Positions 1 through 8,625 of a stretch of 64,000 nucleotides of DNA are shown here, one piece after another; positions within the stretch are counted from its first letter, which is position 1; the number at the start of each line of letters is the position of its first letter. The stretch is from Thermoleophilia bacterium. GTDB taxonomy: Bacteria > Actinomycetota > Thermoleophilia > Miltoncostaeales > Miltoncostaeaceae. The translations under genes were made by a program, and so were the position numbers. The notes under the pieces were generated by a model that worked only from the letters and a program-made list of their open reading frames with translations, was not told the origin of the DNA and made no database searches. Location: contig SHVE01000007.1 in assembly GCA_009694365.1 (NCBI GenBank), forward strand, positions 1 through 64,000. The letters are read 5' to 3'.

Positions 1-341
1 CAGCCGCCCGCTGTTCTCACGCGAGGGTCGCGGCGGCAGTGGGGGCAGGCTTGCCGCGCACGAGGAGCCTAACCAGCACACGCGGCGGAGGCCCGTGGCA
101 GGACCGGTGGCGTTTTTTTGATGGCAACCAACCGATGCCCCCGAACCCAGTGATCTCTATATCTCGAAAAGAGAACGCACGGGAGCTGATCCCTGCGGAT
201 ACCGGCGTCGCCCTTCTCGGCAGATTCGCTTACGGAATCCTGAGGTAGCACCGGTGGTAGCACGCGCCGAGCATTCCCGGCACACCTGGCACACCTGACC
301 CGCGCAACTAAGCTGTTTTCGCATGGCTGCGCGGGTCCGAA
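1..341. other. No supported gene at the left edge
   Basis: This stretch holds a somewhat AT-richer patch around positions 110-250 with a run of seven T. One 69-codon frame (39-248, plus strand) is open, but its translation matches no family I recognise and its codon use does not resemble the neighbouring genes. I see no RNA gene or repeat before the tRNA that follows. Confidence 0.4.
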
Positions 342-415
342 TGGGCGCGGCAGGACTCGAACCTGCGACCCAGGGATTATGAGTCCCCTGCTCTAACCAG
401 CTGAGCTACGCGCCC
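342..415 (-). tRNA. tRNA with CAT anticodon (Met elongator or Ile2)
   Basis: Read on the minus strand this folds as a full cloverleaf: 7-bp acceptor GGGCGCG/CGCGCCC, D arm GCTC...GAGC, anticodon loop CTCATAA and T loop TTCGAGT. CCA is not encoded. The anticodon CAT fits either elongator methionine tRNA or the lysidine-modified isoleucine tRNA. The D-arm and anticodon region resemble bacterial Ile2 tRNAs, but the sequence alone does not settle it. It is not the initiator, which lies at 52.4 kb and has an unpaired first position. Confidence 0.93.
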
Positions 416-571
416 GTCTCCCGAGATTGTGGCACTCGCCGGATGGGGCCGGACCGACGGGAGGTCAGGCCTGCTGATCGCGGCATCCTGCTGGCGTCCA
501 TGTGGTGTTCTGGAAACGCACTGGCCTCGTGGAGGCCGGTGACGCGTCTACGACAGCACCTCGCCTCACCA

Positions 572-1539
572 TTGATCGATGGTCGCGGGTCGAACGTTCC
601 CTGCGTAAAAATCCTCCCGGTCACGCTTGTCGTCATGGCCGGTGTCGCCGCCGCGCCGCTGCCCTTTGGGGTCACCGGTTCCGGCGGGCCGGTCCCTATC
701 CCCGTGGCTGCGGTCGCCAGCGTATCGGTGAACACGACCGCGGGACTGAAGACGGCGAAGTGGGCCAAGCGCATCACCGTGACCTACGGCAAGAAGACGG
801 TGCGCATGAGGGCGAGTGGCATCCCCAACCACACTCGGCCGGAGTACTACGCCGTGCCGAAGGGGGGTGTGAAGGTGGTGACAAGGAGACCGCCCAGGTA
901 CTCCAAGATCCGACGGCGGCGCAGGACTACGACTTTACGATCCCCACCAGGGCCACGTACACCACGAGCACCACGGACGCGCCGCTCGGATCCATCGGGA
1001 TCCTGATTTCGGACGCCGTGCTGTTCAATCCCTACGAGGCCGACGGAACCACAGTGGCGATGTCGAGCAACTTCTTCCTTACGGGCCCCGACAGCCAGAA
1101 GGTGTGGTTCGTCGACAGTTGCTCTGGTCATCCGGGAGCCAATGGGCAGTACCACTACCACGCCCTACCGGCCTGCGTGACATCCCAGGTGGACACCGGT
1201 ACCCACCTCTCGCACATCAGCGGCCTCGCCTCCGACGGGTTCCCCATCTACGGCAAGCGCGACCTGCGTGGCAAGGTTGTGAGCGCGGGGAAGCTCGACA
1301 AGTGCAATGGCATCACCAGCGCCACCCCCGAGTTTCCGGATGGCATCTACCACTACGTTCTGCCCGGGACGACGAACCGGACGTCGTCCATCCGGTGCTT
1401 CCACGGTACGGTCGACCCCGACCTCATCGTGCGTATGCCGCCGATGCCGGGGCCGCCAGATACGGGACCGCTAGGTATGGGACCCCCGGGTATGGGACCA
1501 CCACCGCGCGCGATCACCGGGCACGCGAACCATCGGTAG
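572..1539 (+). pseudogene. YHYH-domain secreted protein, frameshifted
   Basis: Two overlapping frames together make one recognisable protein. The first frame (TTG at 572 or ATG at 635) gives a hydrophobic export signal followed by AKWAKRITVTYGKKTVRM and GIPNH. The second, entered near 878-881, continues with DYDFTIP, GILISDAVLFNPY, GQYHYHALPAC, SDGFPIYG and DGIYHYVLPGT. These are hallmarks of the YHYH family of putatively secreted proteins of unknown function. Adding one G in GTGGTGACAAGG would restore a continuous frame, so the lesion is a single-base loss or a sequencing error. The tail is a short Gly-Pro-Met repeat (GMGPPGMGPP). The exact start is uncertain. The gene stands alone between two tRNAs. 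Confidence 0.75.
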
Positions 1540-1733
1540 AACGGGCGCCGTTCGCTGAGGGTCGTCGGGGCTCCGACGGTGAGGTCATTCCGGGCGTGGC
1601 TACCTACTGCGCGCATGCTCACGGCGACGCGTCCGTTGTCCCCTGATCTCGCGCCGTCCCGCGCCGGCTCCGTGTCGGTGCGCACGTTGCGCAGTCGGTG
1701 TGCGGTGGTCGCGACGATCCCCGGATGGTGGCG

Positions 1734-2612
1734 CTACGGGTGAGATGCGCGCAGGCCGTTCGCCAGTGACACGCCCATGAGGGGTGGCACGGAGTCGACG
1801 GTGGCGAATACGCGGTTCTCCGCGACGCTCCGGGTATAGCGGATAGCCCCAGATGGCTGCTGAAGGCCCCGGATGAACCGCAGGGCCACCGCCGGTGAGC
1901 GCCCCGTGGCGATCTCGGCCCGTGCGACGAGGGCCGTGGTGTTGGCGCTCGGGGCCTCACCCCGAGTGGTGCTCCATCCGCCCGCCGTGCGCTGGGACGC
2001 GATCCAAGCCATCGCTGTACGGATGGTGGCGTTTGTGGCCGGAGTTCCTGCCGCACGTAGCGCCACGACTGAGATTGCGGTGCTGTCCACATCGGGGGCG
2101 TCGGTGGGGTCGAGGGCGAATGACCACCCGGCGCCCGAGGTGCGTGCGCGGAGCAGGACGACAGCGGCCGGGGGTATGGAGCGCCCGGCGGTGTGCAGGG
2201 CGATCATCGACAGGGCCTGATCGAAGGCGGTCTCGCCGAAGCGACCACGTGTGAGGTGCCGATTGATGCGGGCGATGTAGTCGGTGCCCCCCAACCGGGC
2301 GGGATTGCCCCCGCCGGCCACTACGCCGATGGCCACCTTGGCGGCGCCTCCCGCGGTGTCGGCGTAAGCGGGGGCGGCGCGGGCGAGCGCCGCCAGGCGC
2401 GATGAGAGCGATGTGACGGTGGCGCCGGAAACCCGGAGCGCGGTGATGATGTCCGCCTGCTGACTGGCAGGCAGACCGGACGTGCGAATGGTGGCGAGCC
2501 ACATCACCGCGCGCGAGGCGGTCCGTAGGTCGGAGGCGCTCCCCCCCGCTGTGAGCGCGACCGGGGGGATGAGGCCGGCGACCACGATGGCCACGACGAT
2601 GTGCCTCGCCAT
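1734..2612 (-). CDS. Secreted protein with prenyltransferase/squalene-cyclase-like toroid repeats
   Basis: The 292-residue protein starts at ATG 2612 with a signal peptide (MARHIVVAIVVAGLIPPVAL). The mature part is a series of alpha-helical repeats with the pattern of the prenyltransferase/squalene oxidase toroid fold: AAKVAIGVVAGGGNP, FDQALSMIALHTAG, AGWSFALDPTDAPDVDSTA, AMAWIASQRTAGGWS and ANTTALVARAEIATG. Proteins of this type in actinobacteria are exported and are usually annotated as terpene cyclase-like or transcobalamin-like. No DxDD cyclase motif is seen, so an enzyme role is doubtful and ligand or cobalamin binding is the alternative. It is divergent from the small gene at 2811. Confidence 0.72.
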   Translation of the reverse strand: MARHIVVAIVVAGLIPPVALTAGGSASDLRTASRAVMWLATIRTSGLPASQQADIITALRVSGATVTSLSSRLAALARAAPAYADTAGGAAKVAIGVVAGGGNPARLGGTDYIARINRHLTRGRFGETAFDQALSMIALHTAGRSIPPAAVVLLRARTSGAGWSFALDPTDAPDVDSTAISVVALRAAGTPATNATIRTAMAWIASQRTAGGWSTTRGEAPSANTTALVARAEIATGRSPAVALRFIRGLQQPSGAIRYTRSVAENRVFATVDSVPPLMGVSLANGLRASHP

Positions 2613-2810
2613 ACGGCCTCCGGCGTTGCCACCGGTGGTGGTCGGCGTCGTGTGGCCCGTGCCATCGCAAGCCGTGGTGGGTGATGGGTACCGCACCGTC
2701 ACACCGCACGGGCTCGGTCGGGTTGCGCGGTCGTTGTCGGGGCTCATCGTTACGGTGACGGTAGCGGCCGCAACGCCAGGAGGGGTGCCTGCGTATCCGC
2801 TAGGTCGCTG

Positions 2811-3086
2811 GTGCCCGTGGTACCACTGCCAGCGCTTACCGGTAGGGCGCGCGAGTCCGGGAGCAGTAGGTCGCACGGGCTCATCGGGGAGATCCGGTTG
2901 GTGCTCGACGACCTCGCCGCCATCGTCACGTCGCACAACGCGCAGGGACCGCAGGTCTACGCCGCCCAGATGCTCCTCGACCATCCCGCGCTCGATGAGG
3001 CACAGGTCTTGGCCGATGCGATCCTCACGGTCGAAGCGTTTCACACAGGCCTGTCCCCTGAACGAGGCTCGGCGACGGCAATCTGA
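2811..3086 (+). CDS. Small hypothetical protein, 91 aa
   Basis: No family is recognised. The GTG-started frame has the strong GC preference at third codon positions seen in the surrounding real genes, and its second half reads as a plausible folded helical protein (LIGEIRLVLDDLAAIV, VYAAQMLLDHPALDEAQV, LADAILTVEAFHTG). The first 25 residues look less convincing, so the true start may be further in, near codon 25. It is divergent from the secreted repeat protein and about 100 bp from tRNA-Lys. Confidence 0.45.
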   Translation: MPVVPLPALTGRARESGSSRSHGLIGEIRLVLDDLAAIVTSHNAQGPQVYAAQMLLDHPALDEAQVLADAILTVEAFHTGLSPERGSATAI

Positions 3087-3186
3087 TCCCGGATCGACAT
3101 CGAATGTCGCGTAGGACGTTGGCGACCGCAACCGGGGGTCATCGCGTGGAGAATCGGCGGGCCCATTGCCCGGGGACTTCGTGTAT

Positions 3187-3259
3187 GGGCCGTCTGGGAT
3201 TCGAACCCAGGACCTTGGGATTAAAAGTCCCCTGCTCTGACCAACTGAGCTAACGGCCC
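3187..3259 (-). tRNA. tRNA-Lys (TTT)
   Basis: On the minus strand this forms a complete cloverleaf: acceptor GGGCCGT/ACGGCCC, D stem GCTC/GAGC, anticodon loop CTTTTAA with anticodon TTT, T arm CTGGG-TTCGAAT-CCCAG and discriminator A. CCA is not encoded. The stop codon of the upstream co-oriented gene (3250-3704) lies inside the 5' acceptor stem, so processing of a joint transcript is likely if that gene is expressed. Confidence 0.95.
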
Positions 3260-3704
3260 GGGGGAAGGCTAGTGGCCCACTCCGCTGTCGCGTGGGCGAG
3301 CGACGCGGTCCCATCGAGCATCGCCGCGAGCCCGTCCACGATGCGAGCCGCTTCGGGGGCCACCTCCCCATCCACTTCGAATTGGTTCCGGGCGAGGGCG
3401 AATGCAGTGGCCGGATCGTCACAGCCGCGGCGGCGATCGCATGGTCCACTGACGCCATCGCCACGGCAACGCTGGCATGTGCGCGGTAGCTCCCGACTGG
3501 CTCGATGAACGCGGGGACGAACGCGGTACGTGTAGCCGTCATCCCGATGGGAGGTCGGCCGATGGCCAGTCCCACCGCGAGGGGCCTGGTGACCGCCCGC
3601 CCCATGCGTATGGCGGCCCGGGAAGAGGGCCATCCCGTTCCGGGGGTCGCAAGGTGCACCGCTCGCCACGTGGTCTCTCCCTGGGTCGGTACGCCCCATG
3701 CCAT
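3250..3704 (-). pseudogene. Unknown protein, frameshifted, running into tRNA-Lys
   Basis: No family is recognised. From ATG 3704 one frame reads as ordinary protein (FVPAFIEPVGSYRAHASVAV, AMASVDHAIAAAAVT). Near 3412-3420 good coding sequence moves to another frame (PATAFALARNQFEVDGEVAP, EAARIVDGLAAMLDGTA) that ends at a TAG inside the 5' end of tRNA-Lys. Inserting one G at ACGAT to give ACGGAT would join the halves into a protein of about 150 residues. This is either a decayed gene or an assembly indel. It is divergent from the pterin dehydratase gene, with about 40 bp between the starts. Confidence 0.5.
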
Positions 3705-3746
3705 TCCCGCCGTCGGGCAACCGGTGGCGGTCGCTAGGGTTGCCCC

Positions 3747-4034
3747 ATGCCACTCCTTGGTGACGACGAGATCTCGATCGCGCTCGCGCTTCTTCCCGGG
3801 TGGGGGCTGGAGGCCGGCGCCCTAGCCAAGGACTACGTCTTCCCCGAGGGCTTTGCCCGTGCCATCGCGTTTGTGGATGCGGTCGCCGCCGCCGCCGAGG
3901 TCGCCGATCATCACCCGGACATCGACGTCCGGTGGAACACCGTCACGCTACGGTGGGTGACGCATTCGGTGGGGGGCATCACCCCGAAGGACACCGCGCT
4001 GGCGGCGGAGTGCGACCGGCTGGCGGTGGTATGA
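3747..4034 (+). CDS. phhB: Pterin-4-alpha-carbinolamine dehydratase
   Basis: The 95-residue protein belongs to the PCD/DCoH family, which dehydrates 4a-hydroxytetrahydropterins. The family signature is intact: ADHHPDIDVRWNTVTLRW followed by the T-H-S-G-G-I-T-x-D segment (THSVGGITPKD). Length is normal. A -10 like box TAGGGT (3735-3740) ends six bases before the ATG and there is no Shine-Dalgarno sequence, so a leaderless transcript is likely. The ATG of pyrD overlaps the stop (ATGA at 4031-4034). No aromatic amino acid hydroxylase is nearby, so a role in pterin recycling or moco-type pterin chemistry is only inferred. Confidence 0.9.
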   Translation: MPLLGDDEISIALALLPGWGLEAGALAKDYVFPEGFARAIAFVDAVAAAAEVADHHPDIDVRWNTVTLRWVTHSVGGITPKDTALAAECDRLAVV

Positions 4035-5149
4035 GCCGCGCCGCATTCCGGGTGGGTCGGACGATCGCCTTCCGCATGGACCCGGAGACGGCGCACGCTG
4101 TGGCGCTCTGTGCCGTGCGGAGTGGGGCACCCCTGCTTGTACCCGGCACGCGGTGGCGTACCCGCCGCGTGCCGTCGGTGACCCAAGATCTGATGGGTCT
4201 GCGCTTCGATGGTCCGGTGGGGCTCGCCGCCGGGTACGACAAGTACGCCCGCGCCGTACGGGCGTGGGGTCGTCTGGGATTCGGATTTGCCGAGATCGGC
4301 ACCGTCACTGCGCACGCTCAACCGGGTAATCCCCGCCCGCGCTTGTTCCGGCTGCCGGACGACGAGGCCATCGTCAACCGGATGGGCTTCAACAACGACG
4401 GTGCTGAGATCACGGCTCGTCGTATCGCGGGCGCACGCCGAGGCAGGGGCGCCGGCATCCCCATCGCCGTGAATATCGGCAAGTCGAAGGTGACCCCGCT
4501 CGCGGACGCCGCCGCCGATCACGTGGCGTCGTTCCGGATTCTGCGCGGCGTAGCCGATCTGGTGGTGGTCAATGTGTCTTCGCCCAACACCCCTGGGCTA
4601 CGCGAGTTGCAGGACCGCGACCACCTGATGTCCATCCTCGGTGCGCTGCGCGATGAGGACGCCGCGATGTGCCGCCGTGACGGCTGTGCGGCGATGCCGT
4701 TGCTGGTGAAGCTGGCCCCCGACCTGCCCGACGCGCAGATCGAGGACGCCGTGGACCTCGCGGGCGAACTGGGGCTTGCCGGCGTGGTGCTCACCAACAC
4801 GACCGTCTCGCGTGAGGGGTTGCGGAACCCCGGGGCCCCCGGTGCGTCGGAGCAGGGTGGCCTCTCGGGTCCACCCCTCCGCCGCCGTGCTGATGAGGCC
4901 GTGCGTATTGCCGCTCGTCGCGCTGCCGGCGACTTGGTCATCGTGGGCGTGGGCGGAATCATGGACTCCGATGATGCGTGGGACCGCATCGCGAGTGGCG
5001 CCGCCCTGGTCGAGGTGTGGACCGGTCTGGTGTACCGCGGCCCGCTCGTCGCTCGCGATATCACCGCCGGGCTGATCCGTCGCATGGCGGCGGAGGGGGT
5101 GGGGCACATCTCCGAACTGCGGGGCACGGCGCTCGGCGCCACCGGATGA
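4031..5149 (+). CDS. pyrD: Dihydroorotate dehydrogenase (quinone), class 2
   Basis: The 372-residue flavoprotein oxidises dihydroorotate to orotate in pyrimidine synthesis and passes electrons to quinone. Class 2 features are present: an N-terminal amphipathic extension, PVGLAAGYDK, EIGTVTAHAQPGNPRPRLFR, NRMGFNNDG, the catalytic-serine segment NVSSPNTPGLR, LVKLAPDLPDAQI, LTNTTVSREG, and the FMN phosphate-binding IVGVGGIMDSDDAW. The start overlaps the phhB stop by four bases, and its own stop overlaps the next start in the same ATGA arrangement. The run of genes is therefore translationally coupled. It sits at the membrane through the N-terminal helices, as in other class 2 enzymes. Confidence 0.96.
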   Translation: MSRAAFRVGRTIAFRMDPETAHAVALCAVRSGAPLLVPGTRWRTRRVPSVTQDLMGLRFDGPVGLAAGYDKYARAVRAWGRLGFGFAEIGTVTAHAQPGNPRPRLFRLPDDEAIVNRMGFNNDGAEITARRIAGARRGRGAGIPIAVNIGKSKVTPLADAAADHVASFRILRGVADLVVVNVSSPNTPGLRELQDRDHLMSILGALRDEDAAMCRRDGCAAMPLLVKLAPDLPDAQIEDAVDLAGELGLAGVVLTNTTVSREGLRNPGAPGASEQGGLSGPPLRRRADEAVRIAARRAAGDLVIVGVGGIMDSDDAWDRIASGAALVEVWTGLVYRGPLVARDITAGLIRRMAAEGVGHISELRGTALGATG

Positions 5150-6330
5150 CACTGATCGCCGAACTGGCGATCATCCTCGCGGCGGTCGCGGCCGCGTCGA
5201 TGATCGGCGCGAGGCTGCGCCTCCCGGCCATCCCCCTCTTCATCCTGGCCGGGATCATCCTCGGGCCGCACGCACCGTTTCCCGCGGTCATCCCGCTGGA
5301 CGAGCCCCTGTTCTTGATCGGGGAGATCGGGATCATCCTGTTGCTGTTCTACCTGGGTCTCGAGTTCAGCCTCGACCGGATCCTGCAGGCGCGGTCGTTG
5401 GTGCTGACCGGCGGGGTGGTGGATCTGCTTATCAACGGCGGGCTGGGTCTGGCGATGGGCCTGTTCCTGCTCGGCCCGGGCCCTGAGGCGATCCTGCTGG
5501 CGGGCATCGTCTACGTGTCGAGCACCGGGATCATCACGCAAGCGCTCTTCGACTTCCGGCGTCTGGCGGACGACGAGACCGACCTCATTCTGGGCGTGTT
5601 GGTGTTCGAAGATCTCGCGGTGGCACTGTTTCTGGGAGTGGCGTCCGGATTGGCGGTGGGCACGGCGGTGGATGCCGGTGGCGTGGCCATCCACACGGCT
5701 GTCGTTGTGGCGTTCGTGGTGCTGTTCCTCCTCGCCAGTCGGTACCTGCCGCGCTACATCGACCGGGTGAGCCCGTTCGTCGAACGCGAACGGCTGGTGT
5801 TCGCATCACTGGCGCTGGTGGTGGGCTCGGCCGCGCTGGCGGAGTGGGCCGGTCTCTCGGCGCCCATCGGGGCGCTGCTCGCGGGGATCCTGCTCTCCGG
5901 CACCGAGGTGCGCGACCGGATCGAGCGGCATCTCTACGGCCTGCGCGACTTTGCCGCCGCCGTCTTCTTCCTCATCGTTGGCCTACAGATCGATATGGGG
6001 TCGCTGGGGAGTGTGTGGGCGTGGCTGGTAATCGCCGTCGTTGTCGCGGTGGTCGGCAAGATCGCGGGCGGCTGGATCGCCGGGCGGGCGACCGGATTCA
6101 GCAAGCGGCAGTCGCTGGTGGTGGGCACGAGTCTCATCGCGCGGGGCGAGTTCACGTTGGTGTTGGCCCAGTTGGCGGTACTCGGTACGGCGCTCGCGCC
6201 GGAGTTCCGGGAGCGAATCCTCTCGTTCGCCGGGCTGTTCGTGTTGGTAACGGCGGTGGTCGGGGTGATACTTATGCGTGAGTCCCGGACGGTGGGACGC
6301 GCCATCTTCGCGAGGAGGGCACGGTCGTGA
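5146..6330 (+). CDS. CPA2-family K+(Na+)/H+ antiporter, KhtU/KefB-like
   Basis: This 394-residue integral membrane protein has about 12 hydrophobic segments. It shows the family hallmarks GIILGPHAPF, GIILLLFYLGLEFSLD, the unwound-helix region VYVSSTGIITQAL, GVLVFEDLAVALFLG, SAPIGALLAGILLSGT and LIARGEFTLVLAQLA. It lacks the cytosolic TrkA-N domain of KefB/KefC. Instead the next gene, overlapping by four bases, encodes a separate regulatory subunit with a TrkA-C domain. That two-gene layout matches the B. subtilis KhtTU (YhaTU) system, so potassium/proton antiport is the best guess. Ion specificity cannot be read from the sequence. Confidence 0.9.
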   Translation: MTLIAELAIILAAVAAASMIGARLRLPAIPLFILAGIILGPHAPFPAVIPLDEPLFLIGEIGIILLLFYLGLEFSLDRILQARSLVLTGGVVDLLINGGLGLAMGLFLLGPGPEAILLAGIVYVSSTGIITQALFDFRRLADDETDLILGVLVFEDLAVALFLGVASGLAVGTAVDAGGVAIHTAVVVAFVVLFLLASRYLPRYIDRVSPFVERERLVFASLALVVGSAALAEWAGLSAPIGALLAGILLSGTEVRDRIERHLYGLRDFAAAVFFLIVGLQIDMGSLGSVWAWLVIAVVVAVVGKIAGGWIAGRATGFSKRQSLVVGTSLIARGEFTLVLAQLAVLGTALAPEFRERILSFAGLFVLVTAVVGVILMRESRTVGRAIFARRARS

Positions 6331-6830
6331 TCGAGGTCCGAGAGACGCGCCTTCCCGGCGTGGGCAAGAAGTTCACGATGCGCACCTCGCGGGGCGAGGA
6401 TGTGTGCGCCGTGGTGCACACCGACGGCCGTCGCGAGCTGTACCACCGCGTCGACCCGGACGAGGACCCCGACACGGTCATCGTGATGACCGACGACGAG
6501 GCGCGGCAACTGGGGTCCATACTCGGAGGCGTCGTCTACCGCCCGGAGTTGGTGCAGCAGTTGGACGTCGCCCTTAAGGATCTGGCGATCGAGTGGGTGG
6601 ACATTCCGGACAGCAGCCCGCTGGTGGGACGGTCGGTGGCCACCTCTCGTATCCGTCACACCACCGGTGGCACGATCGTGGCGATCATCCGGGACGGGGG
6701 GGCGATCCCCATGCCCCACTCGACCGAGGCGATCCGTGCGGGCGACACGCTCGTGATCCTCACAAGCCCGGATACGTTCGGAGACATCCAGCGACTCGTG
6801 GCGGAAGGGCCGCCGCCGGACATTGCCTGA
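6327..6830 (+). CDS. KhtT-like regulatory subunit with TrkA-C domain
   Basis: The 167-residue cytosolic protein begins at GTG 6327, overlapping the antiporter stop (GTGA). The N-terminal part (IEVRETRLPGVGKKFTMRT) is the conserved KhtT N-terminal domain. The C-terminal 85 residues form a TrkA-C (RCK-C) ligand-binding domain: VDIPDSSPLVGRSVA, GGTIVAIIRDGGAIPMP, IRAGDTLVILTSPD. In KhtTU the RCK-C subunit gates the antiporter in response to c-di-AMP and pH. By analogy this protein should gate the upstream transporter. The transcript continues into the SpoIIE-like phosphatase gene. Confidence 0.88.
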   Translation: MIEVRETRLPGVGKKFTMRTSRGEDVCAVVHTDGRRELYHRVDPDEDPDTVIVMTDDEARQLGSILGGVVYRPELVQQLDVALKDLAIEWVDIPDSSPLVGRSVATSRIRHTTGGTIVAIIRDGGAIPMPHSTEAIRAGDTLVILTSPDTFGDIQRLVAEGPPPDIA

Positions 6831-8457
6831 CCCCCTCGGGGGCCCGTCGCCCCTGAGGGATCCGGATCGCCGGGACCTGTGGTCGGTGCTTCGCGGGAGG
6901 GGCACTCCGTCGCTACGCGGCCTGCTCACGCGCGTGGTGGTGGGCGTGGGCCTCGTTTTTGGAGTGTTGATGGCCCTCGCGATCGTCGGTGTCGTCGCAT
7001 CCACGTCGTCGTATCGCGACGACCAACAGGCCGCCGTGGACCGTGCCCAGGTTTCCGAGGCGATCCTCGTCAACCTGCTCAACGCCGAGACCGGTGTGAG
7101 CGGGTACACGCTCACCGGCCGGCGCACGTACCTCGTTCCGTACGTTGATGCCGAGGACTCCCACCCGCGCAATATCACGCGCCTGCGCGGCCTCGTGAGG
7201 GGCAACAATGGGCTCGAGGACGCCGTGAACACAATCGATCAGGCGGCGAGCCTCTGGTTTGCTGAGGCCCGGACTCTGGTGGAACTGCGGACACGAGGTG
7301 ACATCACCGGCGCCGTGGAACGGATCGGCGAGGGGATCACCACGGTACGCCTCGACGCCGTGCGTGCGGAACAGGCCGCCCTCCGGCAACTGGTGGAGAA
7401 CGAGCGCATTCGGGCGCTCCGGGCGGCCGACCGCCGACGGCTACTGGCGATCCTGGCCATTGTCGGTGGCGCGATCCTCGCCGTGCTCACGGTGGTTGCG
7501 GCCACCCGGTTGCTGTGGCGGCGCGTGGGCGGACCGCTCGGTGCTCTCGCCCAGGGCGTGCGGCGCGTCGGCGCCGGTGAGACGGGGCAGACGGTCCCGC
7601 CGCCCGAGAACGCCGCCCGCGAGGTGGTGTCGCTGGTCAACTCGTTCAATGAGATGCAGGGGCAGGTCGTGGCGCAGCGCGATGCCGCCGAGAGCAGTGC
7701 TCGTCGCTCGGAGGCCGCACGCGCCGAGCGGCGCCTCTGGCGCATGGTCGAGAAGGGGCTGCTGCCCGAGAACCTTCCAAGCGTTCCCGGCCTACGTTTG
7801 GCCGCCCGCTATCTGCCCACGAGCCCCGGGCTTGCGATCGGTGGCGACTTCTACGACGCGCGCATGCTGCCCGACGGACGTCTGGTGGCCGTAATGGGCG
7901 ATGTGGTGGGACACGGTGCCGAGTCGGCGGCCCGGGCGGCGCGGATGCGGTTCGGCTGGAGCGCGCTGGTGGCGGTGGACCCGGACCCCGCGCGGGTGTT
8001 CGGCGTGCTCAACACCCATATTGCGGAGCCCCATGAGCGCGGCCAAGGGATCTTCGCCACCATGTGCCAGTGCATCGTGCACCCCGACGGTCGGGCTCAG
8101 GTGGCGCTGGCCGGGCACCCACGCCCCATCATCATCGACGGCGAGTCGGCGTCCTTGGTCGAGGTGGATGCCCGCGGACCCATCCTCGGACTGCTCGACG
8201 AGGTGGAGTGGCCGGTGACCGAAGTGCAGATCCCGGAGGGGGGGTTGCTCGTCATCTACACGGACGGCCTAATTGAGGCGCGTCGTGACGACGAGATCTT
8301 TGGATGGGCGCGTGTGGCCGAGACGCTCATCTCGATGCGGCACGTGCCGCTTGAGGAGCGCATCGCGTACCTCACCGACGCGGCGCGGCGGTTTGACGAT
8401 GGCAACCTGCGCGACGACGTGGCGGTGCTCGTCGTGCAGAGGGTCGCCCTGATCTAG
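6823..8457 (+). CDS. Membrane PP2C (SpoIIE/RsbU-type) phosphatase with CHASE3-like and HAMP regions
   Basis: The 544-residue sensor phosphatase has an N-terminal transmembrane helix (about residues 40-62) and an extracellular helical CHASE3-like region containing ETGVSGYTLTGRRTYL. A second membrane helix (about 207-228), a HAMP linker and a C-terminal SpoIIE domain (about 320-540) follow. The SpoIIE metal-binding motifs are intact: IGGDFYDA, VMGDVVGHG, YTDGLIEAR and DDVAVLVV. Such enzymes dephosphorylate anti-sigma-factor antagonists in partner-switching cascades. No partner kinase or antagonist is in the window. The TTG start at 6823 overlaps the KhtT-like gene by eight bases; a later start is possible. 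Coupling to the antiporter operon suggests an envelope or ion-stress input (inference). Confidence 0.88.
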   Translation: MPDPLGGPSPLRDPDRRDLWSVLRGRGTPSLRGLLTRVVVGVGLVFGVLMALAIVGVVASTSSYRDDQQAAVDRAQVSEAILVNLLNAETGVSGYTLTGRRTYLVPYVDAEDSHPRNITRLRGLVRGNNGLEDAVNTIDQAASLWFAEARTLVELRTRGDITGAVERIGEGITTVRLDAVRAEQAALRQLVENERIRALRAADRRRLLAILAIVGGAILAVLTVVAATRLLWRRVGGPLGALAQGVRRVGAGETGQTVPPPENAAREVVSLVNSFNEMQGQVVAQRDAAESSARRSEAARAERRLWRMVEKGLLPENLPSVPGLRLAARYLPTSPGLAIGGDFYDARMLPDGRLVAVMGDVVGHGAESAARAARMRFGWSALVAVDPDPARVFGVLNTHIAEPHERGQGIFATMCQCIVHPDGRAQVALAGHPRPIIIDGESASLVEVDARGPILGLLDEVEWPVTEVQIPEGGLLVIYTDGLIEARRDDEIFGWARVAETLISMRHVPLEERIAYLTDAARRFDDGNLRDDVAVLVVQRVALI

Positions 8458-8625
8458 GCCGGGCGGACCCCCACGAGGACACCGCGGGGGATGGACTCAG
8501 GCTCACGTCACGCCCCCCGGATTTCGCGGGGCACCTCACGGGAACACCGCGGGAACACGGTCCACGAGATTCACCTAAGGCCACCACGGATCTCGCGACG
8601 GCGCCCGACGATCCGTGGGCGTGCC

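Noticed and set aside
502-880. N-terminal part of the 502-1539 frame as real protein
   Set aside because: It is rich in Arg, Gly and His with no family match. The other frame in the same stretch encodes the signal peptide and the family's first strand, so this part is a shadow before the frameshift.
1441-1510. Tandem repeat as a CRISPR or VNTR locus
   Set aside because: The GGTATGGGACC repeats are in-frame Gly-Met-Pro codons at the C terminus of the YHYH gene, too few and too short for a separate locus.
2613-2810. Possible cobalamin riboswitch upstream of the toroid-repeat protein
   Set aside because: Transcobalamin-like proteins can have one, but I found no B12-box-like conserved segment on the relevant strand.
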